Assembly: GCA_002328075.1 (NCBI GenBank)
Contig: DCVT01000062.1
Location: 225,840-286,841, forward strand
Direction: 5' to 3'
Length of the DNA stretch: 61,002 bases
Source: Anaerolineales bacterium UBA2181
GTDB taxonomy: Bacteria > Chloroflexota > Anaerolineae > Promineifilales > UBA4811
How positions within the stretch are numbered: the first letter of the stretch is position 1; each line of letters begins with the position of its first letter. This document shows, piece after piece, positions 36,228 to 45,163 of this stretch. The notes under the pieces were generated by a model. The model saw nothing but the letters and a program-made list of their open reading frames with translations. It ran no database searches and was not told where the DNA came from. The position numbers and the translations under genes were made by a program.

Positions 36228-37322
36228 TCAAGTGTACCGAATGCGGGGATCGATGAGGGCGTAGGAAAAGTCCACCAGCAGATTCGCGAATACGAATATG
36301 ACGGCGATGACCAGCGTAGCGCCCTGGATGACGGTGTAATCTCGGTAGATGATGGACTGGTAAAGCCATCGCCCAAGCCCCGGCCACCCGAAGATGGACT
36401 CGGTGAGCACCGCTCCGGAAAACAAGTATCCTGTTTCCAGGCCGATCACCGTGACCACGGGAAGGAGCGCGTTCTTCAGGGTGTGTCGCAGGATCACAGC
36501 GGACTGGCGAAGCCCCTTGGCCCGGGCCGTCCGCACGTAGTCTTGATTGAGGGCCTCCAGCATGCTGGATCGCGTCATCCTGGCGAACACCCCCATGGGA
36601 ACGGTACCGAGGACGAGCGCGGGAAGAATCAGATGCCGAAGAGCGTCGCCCAGCGCTACCCAATTCCCGGAGATGATGCTGTCAAGCAGATAAAAGTTGG
36701 TGGTCCGATCCAGGGCAATATCCACACCCAGGCGCGACCCCGAAGGCACCCAATGAAGGGTTACCGCAAACAGCATGATGCCCATGAGCCCGAGCCAGTA
36801 GATGGGCATGGAAACGCCCGTGAGCGCGACGAGCATGCTGCCCGTGTCAACCAACGTACCCCGCTTGATAGCCGCCAAGATGCCCATGGGAACGCCTATC
36901 AGAATGGCAAACAGAACTGCTGCCAACGCGAGCTCCATGGTGGCGGGGAGACGAGTGCTGAGCTCGGACACGATGGCGTTGCCCGTCACCAGGGAATTGC
37001 CGAAATCGCCCCGCGCGATCCCCCTGAACGGCTGGGTCACCACCGGCACCGGAATTGGATTGCCGGTAAGGCGCGCCACCTCGTAGCGAAGACGCGCGGC
37101 TGTGTCGTTCCCCAGCATAAAGATCATGTACTGCTCATGCAGTGGCCTCGTGAGACCCAACCGTTCCCGAATCTTCTGAACCGCCTCCTCAGGCGCGTTG
37201 TCACGAGTCATGGCACGGACCGGATCGCCGGGGATCAGGTGTATGAAGAGAAAAACCACAACGGAGACTCCCAGCAACGTGGGTATGGCTGCCAGAAGCC
37301 TTCGGATGAGGTATCGAGTCAT
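36228..37322 (-). CDS. Peptide-type ABC transporter permease (DppB-like)
   Basis: A 364-residue permease with six predicted membrane segments and a long periplasmic loop after the first. RYLIRRLLAAIPTLLGVSVVVF at the N-terminus and the FSGAVLTESIFGWPGLGRW segment are DppB/OppB hallmarks. It forms the translocation channel together with the DppC-like protein. A strong hairpin separates it from the binding-protein gene upstream, a common device for making more binding protein than permease. Confidence 0.9.
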   Translation of the reverse strand: MTRYLIRRLLAAIPTLLGVSVVVFLFIHLIPGDPVRAMTRDNAPEEAVQKIRERLGLTRPLHEQYMIFMLGNDTAARLRYEVARLTGNPIPVPVVTQPFRGIARGDFGNSLVTGNAIVSELSTRLPATMELALAAVLFAILIGVPMGILAAIKRGTLVDTGSMLVALTGVSMPIYWLGLMGIMLFAVTLHWVPSGSRLGVDIALDRTTNFYLLDSIISGNWVALGDALRHLILPALVLGTVPMGVFARMTRSSMLEALNQDYVRTARAKGLRQSAVILRHTLKNALLPVVTVIGLETGYLFSGAVLTESIFGWPGLGRWLYQSIIYRDYTVIQGATLVIAVIFVFANLLVDFSYALIDPRIRYT

Positions 37323-37340
37323 GCGCAGGGGCCCTCCCGG

Positions 37341-37375
37341 TATCTCCCGCCCCGGCGAATCCGGGGCAGGAGATA
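37341..37375 (-). terminator. Intercistronic stem-loop between binding-protein and permease genes
   Basis: Arms TATCTCCCGCCCCGG (37341-37355) and CCGGGGCAGGAGATA (37361-37375) pair over 15 positions with one mismatch around a 5-base loop. There is no T-run after it on the minus strand, so it is probably an mRNA-stabilising or attenuating hairpin rather than a full terminator. Confidence 0.65.
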
Positions 37376-37397
37376 GGCCGACCGGATCGAGGTGTGG

Positions 37398-39080
37398 TTA
37401 CTTTGCGATCGACACTCCTCTCAGAATGTCGGTCTTTAGCGGCACCGGGACGAACCCCTGAACCTTCGCGGAAAAGATGTTCGGCACTGAAGTGTGCACA
37501 ATCGGGACACCAGGCACGATTTCGTTGACGATGACCGCAACGCGCTGGTACATCTCGATGCGCTCGTCCTCATCCAGAATGGCTCCCGCCTGGATCAGCA
37601 GGTCGTTGACTTCCTCGTTCGCAAAGCCGCAGCATTGACTCTGCGAGCCGCTGCCGAGAGGAACGTCCTTGAACCACACGTCCAGCAGACTCCCGTCGAT
37701 GTAGTCGGGGGTCCACCCGAACATGAAGATGGGGAGCTTGCCGGCGGCGAGGTCGAGCTTGTACTGGCCCCAGTCCTCGGTCTGGAGGTTCGCGATCACC
37801 CCGATCTTGGCCCAGTCCGCCGCGATCGCTTCCGCCACTACCTTGGCATTCGGGAAGTATGGGCGCGCCACCGGCATGTACCAGAAGTCAATGGTGAAAC
37901 CGTCCTCCAGCCCGGCGGCCTTCAAGTAGCCCTTTGCCTTCTCCAAGTCAAACGGGTAACCCTTGACGTCCGGATTGTGTCCCGGATACAGCGGACCCAT
38001 CCACTGCTCGGCTGGCTTGCCCAGGCCCGAGTACAGGTTGTCCACGATGGATTGCCGGTCTGTCGCGTGGGCCAGAGCGAGGCGTACGTTCAGGTCGTCG
38101 AGCGGTGCGATGCTCATGTTGAAACGCACATAGCCCACATTCGCGGGAGGCCGCAGCGTGATCTGCAGGTTGGGATCCCCGGCCGCCGCTGCAGCATCGT
38201 CCGGGCTGACCAGGTTCATGCCCTGGCAGTCGCCTGCCTTGACCGCAAGAAGCCGGGCAGATGCATCCGGAATGATCTTGAACACGATCTTGTCCAGCGG
38301 CCACGACGCCTTGTCCCAATAGTTCGGATTTCTGACCAGTGTGAGGTGGTCGTCCTTGATCCATTCCTCCAACACGTAGGGTCCGGTGCCAACCGGGTGC
38401 TGGTAGGCTTCCGTGTCGTACGTCTCAAACGAGCTCTTGCCGACGGCCTCAAACGGGACCACGTGTGTGTATTGGAGGAACAGGGGATTTGGGTCCTTCA
38501 GGACGAACTTGATCGTGTACTCGTCGATCTGTTGGACCTCCTGCAACCCGGCGTTGGCATCACCCTTTTTTCCCAGCGCAAAGTAGTCAACAAAGAGATA
38601 GTACCCGAGGGTCGCATACTTGGACGCGTCGGCATAGGGGTGACTTGGGTCCCACTGGCGGTAGATGTTCCAGAGATAGCTTTCCGCGTTGAGTGGTGTT
38701 CCGTCTGAGAAGGTCACTCCCTTCCGCAGGTAGAACGTCCACTCCTTAAGGTCGGCACTTGCTTCCCACCGTTCCGCCAGCGCAGGCTGGGGCTGCCCGG
38801 AAGTGTCTTTCACGACAGTCAGGCCTTCAAAGATGTGGTCCACAGGAAGCCAGGACGGCTCGTCATCCAGGTCTGCCGGGTCCAGCCGCACAGCGTCGGC
38901 ACCCGCACAGAACGTCATGGTCATAGGTGCGGGCACCGGCGTCGCGGGCACGGCAGTTGGTGCAGCCGCCTGGGGCGGAGCGGTCGTGGGCGCAGCAGTC
39001 GGGGTAGCGCCACAGCCGAACAGGGTAAGCACGATCGCCAGCAAGACGGGAATCGACAGCACAACTCGCAGGGACTTCAT
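37398..39080 (-). CDS. ABC transporter substrate-binding lipoprotein (SBP family 5)
   Basis: A 560-residue extracytoplasmic binding protein of the DppA/OppA family. The signal peptide ends in LTLFGCGA, a lipobox whose Cys would be lipidated. A low-complexity Ala/Pro/Thr linker (about 25-50) follows. The body shows the family 5 features HIFEGLTVVK, LAERWEASADLKEWTFYLRKG and HPVGTGPYVLEEW. It may bind peptides, amino-acid derivatives or betaine-like compounds. The ATG at 39080 follows AAGGAGA; the longer frame from 39197 lacks support. It shares an operon with the methyltransferase gene. Confidence 0.9.
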   Translation of the reverse strand: MKSLRVVLSIPVLLAIVLTLFGCGATPTAAPTTAPPQAAAPTAVPATPVPAPMTMTFCAGADAVRLDPADLDDEPSWLPVDHIFEGLTVVKDTSGQPQPALAERWEASADLKEWTFYLRKGVTFSDGTPLNAESYLWNIYRQWDPSHPYADASKYATLGYYLFVDYFALGKKGDANAGLQEVQQIDEYTIKFVLKDPNPLFLQYTHVVPFEAVGKSSFETYDTEAYQHPVGTGPYVLEEWIKDDHLTLVRNPNYWDKASWPLDKIVFKIIPDASARLLAVKAGDCQGMNLVSPDDAAAAAGDPNLQITLRPPANVGYVRFNMSIAPLDDLNVRLALAHATDRQSIVDNLYSGLGKPAEQWMGPLYPGHNPDVKGYPFDLEKAKGYLKAAGLEDGFTIDFWYMPVARPYFPNAKVVAEAIAADWAKIGVIANLQTEDWGQYKLDLAAGKLPIFMFGWTPDYIDGSLLDVWFKDVPLGSGSQSQCCGFANEEVNDLLIQAGAILDEDERIEMYQRVAVIVNEIVPGVPIVHTSVPNIFSAKVQGFVPVPLKTDILRGVSIAK

Positions 39081-39244
39081 TGCTTTCTCTCCTTTTTCAT
39101 CAGACGCGAAACAGACTCTCCTCAACAGCATTCGCCAATCGCGGTGGGCAGCGACCAGCAGCGAACCAGTCTGCAGGTCCCATTGCCCGCCCAGCATATC
39201 TCATACCCACGCCTCCTTTCTCTTGCCGGCGCAAGAATGTACCG

Positions 39245-40690
39245 CTAGTCTGTCCAGTCCGGTACCGGGACCTTCAGCCACCTGGCGTAATCGCAAACGT
39301 ATTGCCTGATGCGTTCCACAGCAGCGGGCGGCGCTCCCCATGTGAACGGCTGCGCCAGGATGTTCTCCACCCGCTCGTGGGCCCGCACCAGCATCGTGTT
39401 CTCCTCGCCGGGTTGTCCGGTATGGTTGTATGACCCGCCGTAGTAATGCTCGCCGCTTCGCACGAACCGCAGCGTGTGGTCCTCGGCGATGTAAGAGCCG
39501 CCCTGGCCCACCTTCGCCACCGTATCATAGGCCAGAGTGCCATCGTTGACTTCGATCTCCTGGACGCAGCGCATGGCGAATTCCCAGATGTCATGGTCAA
39601 TGACGACCTGTTCGTAGCTCAAGTGCGCAGCGCAGTTGAGGGGCCCGCCCATGATCACCAGATCTGCTCCGCTCTGAGCCAGGATCAGAGTCGCCATCGC
39701 CTTCTCGATGCCCGCCTGCACATCTGGATACCACGAATCGCTGTAGCCTCCCATGCGGAAGGTCGCCATGCCATAGAACTGCGCCAGGGCGATCTCGCCA
39801 CTGCTGATGAGACACGTTTCCGGTCCGCCCATGGACAGATTGGCGGTCTTCATGTTCATCGATGAACCACAGGTGGACTGGATGATCTTGACGCCGGGCC
39901 AGATGGCGTTCGCCAGCGTGCAAAGGAACAGCATCTCCGCGTTTCCCACCAGGAGGGTGCCGGCAAGCGTGAACGGCGTGGACGCGCCCGCCACCGGCAT
40001 GGGCTCCACATCAATGGGGACTCCACGCCCCACAACGTGCCGGATGATGCTGCCTTCCCTTTCGCCCAAGAACAGCGGACTCGTGCTGTTCACGGCAATC
40101 CAGGTCGCCGGGTCGTTGACCAGGTCATCGGATCCAAGCGCAGCCATGGCCAGGTCAATGCATGCTCTGGCATCTTCCACGGTGGAGGGCGGTGCCACGC
40201 TCAACTTTCCGGTGACGGCGATTGCCAGTCCCATCGAATCCACCACACTGAGTTCCGCCGGCACGTCGCTGGAGGGATACTGAATGGGCACGGTGAACTC
40301 GTTCTTTGGCAGAGCGTTGGTGATGCGGCCGAGGTTGATGACATCCTGCCGGCACGGCGGACGGCATTTCAACGCGCCGTAATCGAGGATCTTGGGCATC
40401 TTGACGCGAGTACCCACTCTGGGCGCCTTGTCGGGAACCGGGAAACGCTCGCCGGTCGGCTGCACCAGCTCGAACTGCTTTGTGATTTGCGCCATCGCCT
40501 CATTCACCATGGGCGCCGGCAACAAGACGACGTTGGACTGCCCAACCACCCTTGCCCCGGCTTGGCGCAGGATCTTTACACATTCGGCATCATCCACCCG
40601 CATGCCGATATTTTCCAGTATGCGCAGGGATTCGCTGTGAATGCGCTCCAGAGCTGCCTGATCCAGAAGACTCACTGATTTACGCGCCAC
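39245..40690 (-). CDS. MttB-superfamily methyltransferase, non-pyrrolysine
   Basis: A 481-residue TIM-barrel methyltransferase of the MttB superfamily. It starts at a GTG (40690) with GGAGG upstream. Family landmarks are LERIHSESLRILENIGMRV, SPLFLGEREGSIIRHVVGRG and STCGSSMNMKTANLSMGGPE. There is no internal TAG in frame, so no pyrrolysine. It is the first intact gene of the leftward operon and the likely methyl donor enzyme for the corrinoid protein at 34425-35063. The importer genes between them probably supply its substrate, a methylated amine or betaine. Confidence 0.87.
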   Translation of the reverse strand: MARKSVSLLDQAALERIHSESLRILENIGMRVDDAECVKILRQAGARVVGQSNVVLLPAPMVNEAMAQITKQFELVQPTGERFPVPDKAPRVGTRVKMPKILDYGALKCRPPCRQDVINLGRITNALPKNEFTVPIQYPSSDVPAELSVVDSMGLAIAVTGKLSVAPPSTVEDARACIDLAMAALGSDDLVNDPATWIAVNSTSPLFLGEREGSIIRHVVGRGVPIDVEPMPVAGASTPFTLAGTLLVGNAEMLFLCTLANAIWPGVKIIQSTCGSSMNMKTANLSMGGPETCLISSGEIALAQFYGMATFRMGGYSDSWYPDVQAGIEKAMATLILAQSGADLVIMGGPLNCAAHLSYEQVVIDHDIWEFAMRCVQEIEVNDGTLAYDTVAKVGQGGSYIAEDHTLRFVRSGEHYYGGSYNHTGQPGEENTMLVRAHERVENILAQPFTWGAPPAAVERIRQYVCDYARWLKVPVPDWTD

Positions 40691-41051
40691 GGTCTCCCAA
40701 CCTCCTCAGCTGCTCAATGGTACAAGCTCCGGGTTGTCAATCAGGATGTGATGGCTCTCGCGCCGGGTCATGCCCCGGTCGCGCATCACCGCAATCCTCC
40801 ACCCACCGCGTCAAGGGGCGCGTGCCGGCTGCGCCCCGGGGTGGATCGTCAAGCTTCGCCCGCTCCCCACGGAGGCTCGCGCGCCGGACTCGAGTCCTCT
40901 GGCCGCGCCAGGATGCACTGGACGGGTCAGGTCAGCCTCATCCACCATGCCTGGCCCGACCCGCTGCTCCCGGGTGTCCGGTGCCGCCCTTGCTTCACCT
41001 GCTGCCCGGCGTCCGCCGGCCATTCCGCCGGAGAAGCTGCCCCGCGCCGAT

Positions 41052-41294
41052 CTAGCCACATCGGCCTCTTCGAAGTCGTATTCGATGTCGTCCGGGGGCT
41101 CCTCGTGGCGCGCCCCGCAGCGGTTGGCCAGGTTGAGGGGTCGGTCCCGCCTGAGAGGCGTCGGCAGCAGCTGTCGCCCGGGACATCGGGCTAACGCCGG
41201 GGTTCGCCAGGAGATGCTCGTGGGTGCAGGTCCTGCCCGGGGACTGCGAGTGGAGTGGGTCGAAAAACGTCTGAACCTTTCCTCTGGCGTCCAT
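41052..41294 (-). pseudogene. Phosphotriesterase-like amidohydrolase, N-terminal remnant
   Basis: From the ATG at 41294 (GGAGG nine bases upstream) the frame reads MDARGKVQTFFDPLHSQS and then GRTCTHEHLLANPG. This matches the first strand and HEH/HxH metal motif of phosphotriesterase-family proteins. Beyond about 35 residues the similarity is lost, although a DDIEYDFEEADV segment in another frame near 41070 may be part of it. It is the first gene downstream of the leftward operator-controlled promoter, so it was probably once part of the pathway. Confidence 0.55.
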
Positions 41295-41422
41295 CCTCGA
41301 ACACCTCCAGACCGGCATCACTGACCGGTGTCGTCCCAAGGGCAACGGGCTGATCGGCCACGTTCCTTCGGAGGGTCAACAACCGGCGCCTACCGGCATA
41401 GAGTGCGACTCCCTACTTTCAC

Positions 41423-41428
41423 ATTATA
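41423..41428 (-). promoter_or_regulatory. -10 element of leftward island operon
   Basis: TATAAT on the minus strand (41428 to 41423), with no -35 consensus (ATGTAG at the expected place). It begins 54 bases from the start of the palindromic core at 41482. The predicted start is near 41416. Confidence 0.65.
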
Positions 41429-41464
41429 GCCGCTAACACGGTGTCCTACATCCAACCAGAGAAC

Positions 41465-41490
41465 AGAGTAGGTATTAATACCCTTACTCT
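41465..41490. promoter_or_regulatory. Shared palindromic operator, site 1 (activator site centred at -60 of two divergent promoters)
   Basis: Core GGTATTAATACC (41471-41482) is a perfect palindrome, flanked by AGAGTA and TACTCT arms offset by one base. Its centre lies 60.5 bases from each predicted divergent start. The core recurs with one change at 50849-50860. Confidence 0.7.
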
Positions 41491-41524
41491 ACCCCGGGTG
41501 GATGCCCGGCGGCGTCAGGCATGC

Positions 41525-41530
41525 TATACT
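41525..41530 (+). promoter_or_regulatory. -10 element of rightward island operon
   Basis: TGC-TATACT, with no -35 consensus (ATGCCC). It begins exactly 54 bases after the start of the palindromic core at 41471. Confidence 0.65.
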
Positions 41531-41547
41531 GATCTGGTCAGGCGCTT

Positions 41548-42117
41548 ATGCTGTCCTTTTTTGACCGCGCCCAGGCACCATCTTCGGTGCCGTTCACAGA
41601 GGTGGCCGCCATGTCACACCGCAACCTGCTCGACCTACCGCAGGCGGAATCGAAAGCCGCCGGCCTGGCCATGGCAGAGGTCATCAAAGCGGTCGACACC
41701 GCCACTGGAGAGAAAGCGGAGAGCCGCATGGCCATGCCGACCAAGCCACGCCATGCGTCCGGGCGGTGGAGACAACTTGATCCAGGCCGCACCCGCCTGC
41801 ATCCCCGCCCGGAGACCTGCAGCGGCACCTGGGCCGGGGGATTGCCGGACAAGGCGGTGGGCGGATTGCCCGGCCTCGGCGACCCGCTGGGTGTCGGCCG
41901 GCCCGACGTCGGAGGCGCCATCTCGGTCAAGGGTTGCGCCTGGGTCGCCGCCCGGCGCGCCGGCGGTGAAGCAGCCGGGTATTCCGCCGGCATGCGCCGA
42001 CCCGGGCAGAAACAGGGATGCCCGATGCCGGCCGAGCCGATCATGACTGCCAACCTCGGGCTGCTTCTGCGGCGTCGTGCGGTTGAGCGAGGCATCGGCA
42101 CTTGGTTGCCGCTCTGA
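41548..42117 (+). pseudogene. Ornithine-cyclodeaminase-like protein, decayed
   Basis: The frame contains AAGLAMAEVIKAVDTATGEK and AMPTKP, close to the N-terminal helix and strand of the ornithine cyclodeaminase/mu-crystallin family. After a frame change it continues as PGGGDNLIQAAPACIPA, the family's PGGDNFIHAMPAY-like segment, and then degenerates. The NAD-binding half cannot be found. It is the first gene after the rightward controlled promoter (start near 41537), with possible ATG codons at 41548 and 41611. Confidence 0.55.
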
Positions 42118-42145
42118 TCGTGCAGATGTGCCATAGGAGGTTCGC

Positions 42146-43924
42146 ATGCCCGAGCAATATGACATTCTGATCAGGAATGCCTGCATCGTGGACGGCACGG
42201 GCCGGTCCAGATTCAAAGGCGACGTGGGCATTATCGGCGAAAAGATCGCTGCTGTCGGGAACGTGCCGGGCAGCGCGCTTCGTGACATCAACGCCGAAGG
42301 TCTGGTGGTGTCGCCCGGCTTCACCGAGCCCCATTCGCACGCGGACCTCAACATCCTGCAGTATCCGCTGGCTGAGAATCTCATCATGCAGGGCGTCACC
42401 ACGTTCATCGGCGGGAACTGCGGACACGGCCGGGCCCCGCTCCACAACACCGCCTATGCTTCCCGGTGGATGGAATACATCGGCGCCGGCCCGGTTGAGG
42501 GAGTCGTGCCCGACTGGCGAACGTTTGGCGAGTTCCTGGACCGCGTGGAGACCGCGGGGCTCTCGGTCAACTTTGTTCCCCTGGTGGGCCACGGAGCCAT
42601 CCGGCTGGCCGTGATGGGTGAGGACTTTAAGCGGCAAGCCACCCGAGATGAAGTACGGCAGATGAAAGCGCACGTCAGAGAGGCGCTGGACAGCGGAGCC
42701 TTTGGCATGTCGGCCGGCATGGACTACGAAGGCGAACTCGCCGAACCGGACGCCGAGGTGGTGGAACTGCTCAAACTGGTGCAGGAGCGAGACGGCATCT
42801 TCGCGCCCCACACGCGGAACCTCGACTACCGTGTGTGGGTTCCGGACCCGGAGGACTTTGGCTACGGCCGATCCCATCTCCATAAGGAGGACGCCTGGCT
42901 GGGCCGTTACCATGGCGTGGTCGAAGCGGTGGAGACTGCCACGCTGGCAAACAAGATCCGCACCCACATCGCCCACTTTCCCATCGCCTACGCCATCTTC
43001 CAGCCGCATCCAGACTACCTGGAAGAAGCCGCCGCCCGCGCCACCCTGGACGAATTTGTGGACCGGCCGCGGTCCCGGGGTGTGGACATCTCCTTCAACG
43101 ACATGCCCATGGCGTTTGGCTACCGCACCCAGATCATCAACTCCTTTTACAATACCCTGCTCAGCATCCCCGAATGGCTCCGAAACACGCCGCGCGAGGT
43201 TCTCGTGGAGCGCATCAAGTTCCGAGCGTTCCGAGACCGCCTGAAGGACCTCGCTTTCTCCGGGACGTTCAAGTTCGGGATGATCCCGCCCGGCACCGAT
43301 CCTTACTGGGTGGACTGCTTCCGGATCGCGGACTGCGCGATCAAGCAGTACGAGGGCAAGACCATGGGCGACATCGTCCGGATGCGCAGCCCGCACCGCG
43401 CGATGGACGCGGTGTACAACCAGGCAGTGGAGGCTGTTTTTGACATTCTGGTTGAGGATCCAGCCGCCACCTGGGAGTTCATTCTGGACAAGCGTTTTAC
43501 CGAGGTCACCCTCGAGGTCTTTTTCCGACATCCGGCGGCGTTCCCGATGATAGACAGCCTCTCCATGCCGGCGGAAGCTCCTCCCGACATGGCGCAAGCC
43601 CCCCTGTTCTTTGGCGGCTTTCCTCACTTCATTGACACGTACGTGAAGCAAAAATCTGTGCTGACCCTGGAAGAGGCCGTCCACAGAGCCTGCTTCCAGC
43701 CATTGCAGACCATCGCACAGGTGAAGGATCGGGGCGTCATCCGCGAGGGTGCATTCGCGGACGTCATCGTGTTCGATTTGAGCCGCATCCGCATGACGGG
43801 AACCTTTGCACAGCCCGCGCTTCCCACCGATGGAATGGAACTGGTGATCGTCAACGGGCAGGTCGCCTATGAGCATGAGAAGCACACCGGCATCAAAGCC
43901 GGCAAGGTGCTGAGGCACACCTGA
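42146..43924 (+). CDS. D-aminoacylase-like amidohydrolase
   Basis: A 592-residue metal-dependent amidohydrolase similar to N-acyl-D-amino-acid deacylases. SPGFTEPHSHADLN carries the HxH metal pair. DSGAFGMSAGMDYEGELAEP and FAPHTRN hold further ligand positions, and the C-terminal GVIREGAFADVIVFDLSRIR strands match the family. The enzyme would cleave an N-acyl or ring amide. It is longer than typical members (about 480-530) owing to an insert around residues 290-400. GGAGG precedes the ATG. First intact gene of the rightward operon. Confidence 0.85.
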   Translation: MPEQYDILIRNACIVDGTGRSRFKGDVGIIGEKIAAVGNVPGSALRDINAEGLVVSPGFTEPHSHADLNILQYPLAENLIMQGVTTFIGGNCGHGRAPLHNTAYASRWMEYIGAGPVEGVVPDWRTFGEFLDRVETAGLSVNFVPLVGHGAIRLAVMGEDFKRQATRDEVRQMKAHVREALDSGAFGMSAGMDYEGELAEPDAEVVELLKLVQERDGIFAPHTRNLDYRVWVPDPEDFGYGRSHLHKEDAWLGRYHGVVEAVETATLANKIRTHIAHFPIAYAIFQPHPDYLEEAAARATLDEFVDRPRSRGVDISFNDMPMAFGYRTQIINSFYNTLLSIPEWLRNTPREVLVERIKFRAFRDRLKDLAFSGTFKFGMIPPGTDPYWVDCFRIADCAIKQYEGKTMGDIVRMRSPHRAMDAVYNQAVEAVFDILVEDPAATWEFILDKRFTEVTLEVFFRHPAAFPMIDSLSMPAEAPPDMAQAPLFFGGFPHFIDTYVKQKSVLTLEEAVHRACFQPLQTIAQVKDRGVIREGAFADVIVFDLSRIRMTGTFAQPALPTDGMELVIVNGQVAYEHEKHTGIKAGKVLRHT

Positions 43925-43953
43925 GAGCACGTATGCAGACCCGGGAGAGAGAG

Positions 43954-45045
43954 ATGGCACACGTACCCGCTTTCTACGGACCCATCATGAACGTAGTGCT
44001 GAGCAAACCGCTCAAGATCGGACAGGGCGGACGCTGGGAAGCGACCCCGTCCACCTCCTGGCTGGCACTGGTCAGATTGGAGGCCAGTCTCATAGCCTGC
44101 CTGGGCAACGAGATCAAAGCCGCTTTCGGCGAGCACGCCAAGGGAATGGTGGTGGAGGCGGCCGCCCGCTATGGCCGCTATCGCGGCGAGTGCATCCGCC
44201 GCACTGTGGAATCCAAGGGCCTTGCGCCGGACATCCCCAACATGTGGAAATGGTGGGACCTTCCCGTCACCGACGCGCGCGACGACGAACGCGAGAACGA
44301 CGACCTGGCGCCCGATTTCAACAGCTACGAGGTATCGAATTGCCCATTCGCCGAGGTCTATGGAGTTCTCTACGACCCGGAGTTGCGAGGTCCGCACTGC
44401 GTGGCGATGCACACGGCCGCCTTCAAGGGTTACAACCCCGCGATGGAGTTCTGGCTTCCCGCCCTGATGCCGCGCGGCGAGGCTCGCTGCCTCTTCCGGT
44501 TGCGCATTCCGCCGGACGAGTCCGAAAAGGCCGCCCTCCGTGCCGCGGTTATTGACCAGCCGCGCCGCCTGGACGACTTGAGGTCAGCCTACAGCCTGGT
44601 GGTCCGGCAGATCGCCGTTGTCTACCACTTTTTCGCCGACATGCTGCTGGACGCCGCCGGACCGGCCCTGACCGACGATGTCCTGCGACGCGCGCTGGCG
44701 GCCTGGGGCACCTACCGCGGCCAGGAAATGCGGAAGGTTCACCTCGAGAGGGGGTGGCCGCTTGACCTGCAGTCCTTCGCCCTCTACCACGATGATCCCT
44801 CAGCCGGACAAGCCTGGCTGGCAAAAAACGTGCGGGTCTCACCTTCCGAGTATCACCTTGAGATCACCGACTCGCCCTGGTCTGACTGGTTTGCCGCGTT
44901 GGCAACCGGGCGTCGGGCAGCCATCCTCTGGGAGGAGTCCGTCCCGGCCCAGGCGAAGGCCTACAACCCCGGCATTTCCGTCTCCATCCCCCGCCTGATG
45001 GAACGGGGAGATGCGGTTTCGGAGTTCAGCTACACGTTGGCGTGA
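43954..45045 (+). CDS. Duplicated ATC-hydrolase-like protein
   Basis: A 363-residue protein made of two related halves, each resembling the L-2-amino-thiazoline-4-carboxylate hydrolase family (usually one domain of about 150-200 residues). Matching segments are RYGRYRGECIRRTVESKG / AWGTYRGQEMRKVHLERG, then NSYEVSNCPFAEVY / SEYHLEITDSPWSDWF, then YNPAMEFWLPALMPRGEA / YNPGISVSIPRLMERGDA. The cysteine in the first half (NCPF) is Ser in the second (DSPW), so only one half may be catalytic. The ATG at 43954 has GGGAG six bases upstream; 43933 is an alternative. It follows the D-aminoacylase gene by about 30 bases. Confidence 0.72.
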   Translation: MAHVPAFYGPIMNVVLSKPLKIGQGGRWEATPSTSWLALVRLEASLIACLGNEIKAAFGEHAKGMVVEAAARYGRYRGECIRRTVESKGLAPDIPNMWKWWDLPVTDARDDERENDDLAPDFNSYEVSNCPFAEVYGVLYDPELRGPHCVAMHTAAFKGYNPAMEFWLPALMPRGEARCLFRLRIPPDESEKAALRAAVIDQPRRLDDLRSAYSLVVRQIAVVYHFFADMLLDAAGPALTDDVLRRALAAWGTYRGQEMRKVHLERGWPLDLQSFALYHDDPSAGQAWLAKNVRVSPSEYHLEITDSPWSDWFAALATGRRAAILWEESVPAQAKAYNPGISVSIPRLMERGDAVSEFSYTLA

Positions 45046-45163
45046 AGGGAAGCGATCGGGGTCGTGTAGGCCTTCACCTGGCACCGAGCAATCAACCGAC
45101 CGGGGCACTCAACCGGGCGAGGGCAGTCACGTGTGTGATGAACGACCGGACAGGAGCAAAGGT

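Noticed and set aside
42041..43960. A 639-codon open frame on the minus strand opposite the D-aminoacylase-like gene
   Set aside because: It is the complement of a gene with clear metal-binding motifs and has no family signature of its own.
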